This document shows positions 61,936 through 64,000 of a stretch of 64,000 bases of DNA, one piece after another. The stretch is taken from the NCBI RefSeq assembly GCF_003568845.1, contig NZ_CP030129.1:124001-188000 (forward strand), written 5' to 3'. This DNA is from Indioceanicola profundi (GTDB taxonomy: Bacteria > Pseudomonadota > Alphaproteobacteria > Azospirillales > Azospirillaceae). The translations under genes were made by a program, and so were the position numbers. Under the pieces are notes generated by a model. That model was not told where the DNA came from and ran no database searches. It worked only from the letters and a program-made list of their open reading frames with translations. Position 1 is the stretch's first letter. Each line of letters starts with the position of its first letter.

Positions 61936-62928
61936 GTGACCAGCCTCTTCTTCTCCTACTCCCATGCCGACGAAACGCTGCGTGACCAGCTGGCGAAGCA
62001 TATGGCCGCAATGCGCCGCCAAGGGGTGATTGACGACTGGCATGACCGCAAGATGCTGGCAGGCGATCACATCGACGGCGAGATTAAGCGGATGATGGAG
62101 CAGGCGGATATCATCCTACTTCTCGTGAGCCCAGACTTCATCGCCAGCGATTACTGCTACGACATCGAAATGGCACGGGCTGTCCAGCGCCACGAGGCAG
62201 GGGAATGCCGGACAGTCCCTGTCATCCTACGCCCTTGCGATTGGCACGGCACCCCGTTCGGGACACTTTTGGCGACGCCCCGTGATGGAAGGGCTGTTAC
62301 TCTGTGGACCAACATCGATGAGGCGTTCCTCGACGTGGCCAAGGCCGTAAAGGCGGCTGCGGTCGACATCCGGGCCCGCAAGGGTAACTCCTCGCCTCAG
62401 CGTAAAAAGCCAAACTCCCTGTCCTCCACCCCGACGGCCGCTCCCATGCTGTCGGCGTCGGTCCCGGAAGTCAGCGCGAAGCCCAAGTCCGGGAAACGGC
62501 GCAGCTTCGGAGTACGGGCGACTGACGCCGAGCGTGACGAGTTTTTGGAAGCCGCGTTCGAAGAGATGGCGCGGCATTTCCAAGCCGAGCTCGACGCATT
62601 GTCCCAGTCGCACCGCGACGTGAGAACTGCCTTCCGTCGCGTCGATGCAGACCATTTCCTGGCTACCATTTATGTCGAGGGAAACGCTAGATGCCGCGGT
62701 AAGGTCTGGATTGGCCGGGGGAGCGTGATGGGCGGAATCAACTTCTCACAAGACCAGTCATCCAATGACAGCAGCTACAACGAGTGCCTGACCTTGAAGG
62801 ACGAAGGTGGCGAGTTGGCTTTCAACCCACTCGGACTAAACGCTTTCGGCCACGACCGGGACCGCCCGATGGACTCAGCGACTGCGGCTACATATCTGTG
62901 GTCGGTATTCACCAGGGCGCTCAGCTGA
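61936..62928 (+). CDS. TIR domain protein
   Basis: A 330-aa protein from a GTG at 61936. The TIR domain (residues about 1-130) shows VTSLFFSYSHADETLRDQLA, GEIKRMMEQADIILLLVSPD and SDYCYDIEMARAVQRHEAGE, with a probable catalytic Glu in GEIKRMMEQA. A low-complexity linker (SSPQRKKPNSLSSTPTAAPM) leads to a C-terminal domain I do not recognise (FEEMARHFQAELDALSQSHR, GKVWIGRGSVMGGINFSQDQ). Bacterial TIR domains often cleave NAD+ or make signalling nucleotides in defence. Its role here is inferred. Confidence 0.75.
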   Translation: MTSLFFSYSHADETLRDQLAKHMAAMRRQGVIDDWHDRKMLAGDHIDGEIKRMMEQADIILLLVSPDFIASDYCYDIEMARAVQRHEAGECRTVPVILRPCDWHGTPFGTLLATPRDGRAVTLWTNIDEAFLDVAKAVKAAAVDIRARKGNSSPQRKKPNSLSSTPTAAPMLSASVPEVSAKPKSGKRRSFGVRATDAERDEFLEAAFEEMARHFQAELDALSQSHRDVRTAFRRVDADHFLATIYVEGNARCRGKVWIGRGSVMGGINFSQDQSSNDSSYNECLTLKDEGGELAFNPLGLNAFGHDRDRPMDSATAATYLWSVFTRALS

Positions 62929-63106
62929 TGGACCGGCTGGAAACCTACGCCGGATCTGATCGCCGTTTCACTCGCGGACCTGTGGAACAAACCCGCTACG
63001 AGTACGACCGTCGAAGGGGTAAGGAACCCTTTGCCGAGTGCGCAAATCCTGGGGTCTACGAGATCTTGGAACAGCCTGCCAGGAGCAGGGGTGACGATCT
63101 GGACCA

Positions 63107-63577
63107 TTAAGGCGCAGCCTTGGCGGTCCGTTCCGAAATAAGCCGTTGGCGGGTCCTGATGTCCGGCGGCCAAGTGCTCTTGATGAAGGCCAGGACGGTC
63201 CGGATCTCCTCGTCATCGAGCACGCCCGCGAAACCCGGCATGTCGCTTTGGTATCCGCCTTGTACAGCTGCAGCCGGTCCATGCTTGACGATGCGGAAGA
63301 GAACCTCATCGGGATGATGCCAAGTGTGTCCGGTTTGATCGTGCGGCGGCGCTGGCAGGCGACCGTCTGGTTTCCGGGAGCGCCAGTCCGGCTGGCCTTC
63401 GAGGTCTTCGCCGTGACAAGCGGCACAGTGTGCTGCGTAGATGGCGGCACCCCTGGCTATCACAGCTGCGTCTTCTGATAGGAGCTTGGCTGGGCCCATC
63501 CAGGTCCAGGCGGCTGCTCCGGCGCCAACGGCGGCCACGATCAATAGCGCCGCAATGGCCCGACTGGTCAATGTCAT
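63107..63577 (-). CDS. Membrane-anchored monohaem cytochrome c
   Basis: A 156-aa protein with an N-terminal helix (MTLTSRAIAALLIVAAVGAG) acting as signal or anchor. The haem-binding motif is CAACHG, and the probable Met ligand is in QSDMPGFAGVLDDEEIRTVL. It is a small class I cytochrome c of the type found beside copper-resistance genes. Electron partners are unknown. Confidence 0.88.
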   Translation of the reverse strand: MTLTSRAIAALLIVAAVGAGAAAWTWMGPAKLLSEDAAVIARGAAIYAAHCAACHGEDLEGQPDWRSRKPDGRLPAPPHDQTGHTWHHPDEVLFRIVKHGPAAAVQGGYQSDMPGFAGVLDDEEIRTVLAFIKSTWPPDIRTRQRLISERTAKAAP

Positions 63578-63918
63578 GGCTCCGTCTCCAAATCATCCGG
63601 GGCTCCGGGCGACGTTACGGGCCCGCTCAGAGTTTGGGCTCGGCTGCCAGCTTGCACCGTCGGACGGGGCACAGGTTTGACCAGCAGATGCTATTCCCGG
63701 ATCGAGGGATCCATAAAGGGATGCCTCTCCCTGCAATTTTATTGCTATACAGAATTCTGCTGTTGCGAAAATGCGATAGACGAAGCCCGCAGCAGCAATA
63801 AAGCATCCAATTCGTATTGACTTGTATAGACAGGTCTGATCCGATGCCTTCCGCACGCCGCGCCGGGACGTACCGGCTTCTCCCGGCTCTCGGGACGACA
63901 ATAAGGAAGGACAGGGGC
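63578..63918. other. Divergent intergenic region
   Basis: The 341 bases between the cytochrome c start and the next start hold no supported gene. They should carry two divergent promoters; none is clear. Confidence 0.35.
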
Positions 63919-64000
63919 ATGAAGAGGCTTTCGGGGAAACTGTTGGTGGCGACTGCACTCAGCGCCGGGGTCCTGGCGGGGACGCCTGCGGTAGCCCAGC
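63919..64000 (+). CDS. Secreted protein, 3' partial
   Basis: The ATG follows AAGGAAGG and opens a signal peptide (MKRLSGKLLVATALSAGVLA, then GTPAVAQ) before the window ends. Only 27 codons are visible, so the family is unknown. Position next to a cytochrome c and copper genes suggests a periplasmic metal or redox protein. Confidence 0.6.
   Translation, partial: MKRLSGKLLVATALSAGVLAGTPAVAQ

Overview
The window is GC-rich and reads as alphaproteobacterial accessory DNA, with no housekeeping locus except a 3' half of tRNA-fMet. The DUF736/DUF2493/Toprim/Strawberry-notch/ParB-like/ArdC/DUF2958 gene set, the RPA-type plasmid initiator and the MerR-controlled mer operon all fit Alphaproteobacteria. 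A Rhodospirillales-like host is possible but cannot be fixed without database searches.

Layout. (1) 1-2217: a CYP152 fatty-acid peroxygenase P450, cut by the left edge, translationally coupled to a Na+/Ca2+ exchanger-like protein. (2) 2402-34926: an integrative element read mostly on the minus strand. Its backbone (DUF736, DUF2493, Toprim protein, a 1447-aa methyltransferase/helicase, a ParB-like protein, ArdC, DUF2958) is interleaved with metal cargo: a mercury operon merTPF-merA with a second flavin reductase and two MerR regulators, and dmeR-dmeF for Co/Ni efflux. The right part is a defence cluster: AbiEi-AbiEii-TIR/APAZ-short Argonaute in one overlapping operon (AbiE plus SPARTA), a decayed TIGR02391 gene, an unknown 463-aa protein with a 45-aa leader ORF, and an Abi-like gene. 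A tyrosine integrase and the 3' half of tRNA-fMet with its terminator mark the element end. (3) 34926-40443: a second, lower-GC island with a Gabija-type GajB/GajA pair, a Rep protein and an integrase remnant, ending at a second partial tRNA-fMet match fused to an IS110 transposase fragment. (4) 41031-46272: a plasmid replicon made of an RPA initiator, about 15 iterons, parB, parA and three parS-like palindromes. (5) 47189-54623: a Fic protein, a broken DUF4143 ATPase, a tyrosine recombinase, two tandem Crp/Fnr regulators and an IS6-family element that truncates a GNAT gene. (6) 54712-64000: a copper/silver efflux operon (CusF-like, CusA, CusB with two extra CusF domains), a two-gene unknown/TIR unit, a cytochrome c and the start of a secreted protein.

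How it works together: regions 2-4 look like integrative elements stacked at tRNA-fMet and joined to a plasmid backbone, carrying metal resistance (Hg, Co/Ni, Cu/Ag) and anti-phage or anti-plasmid functions. Most backbone and defence genes overlap by 1-14 bases, so they are translationally coupled. Two families of structured leader sequences recur upstream of element backbone genes, and a shared promoter-like module precedes both the AbiE-SPARTA operon and the neighbouring unknown gene pair. Several genes carry single-base frameshifts (positions about 11316, 23776, 25890 and 48654). These may be real decay or sequencing indels. All assignments come from reading the sequence and from recall of protein families; no searches were run.
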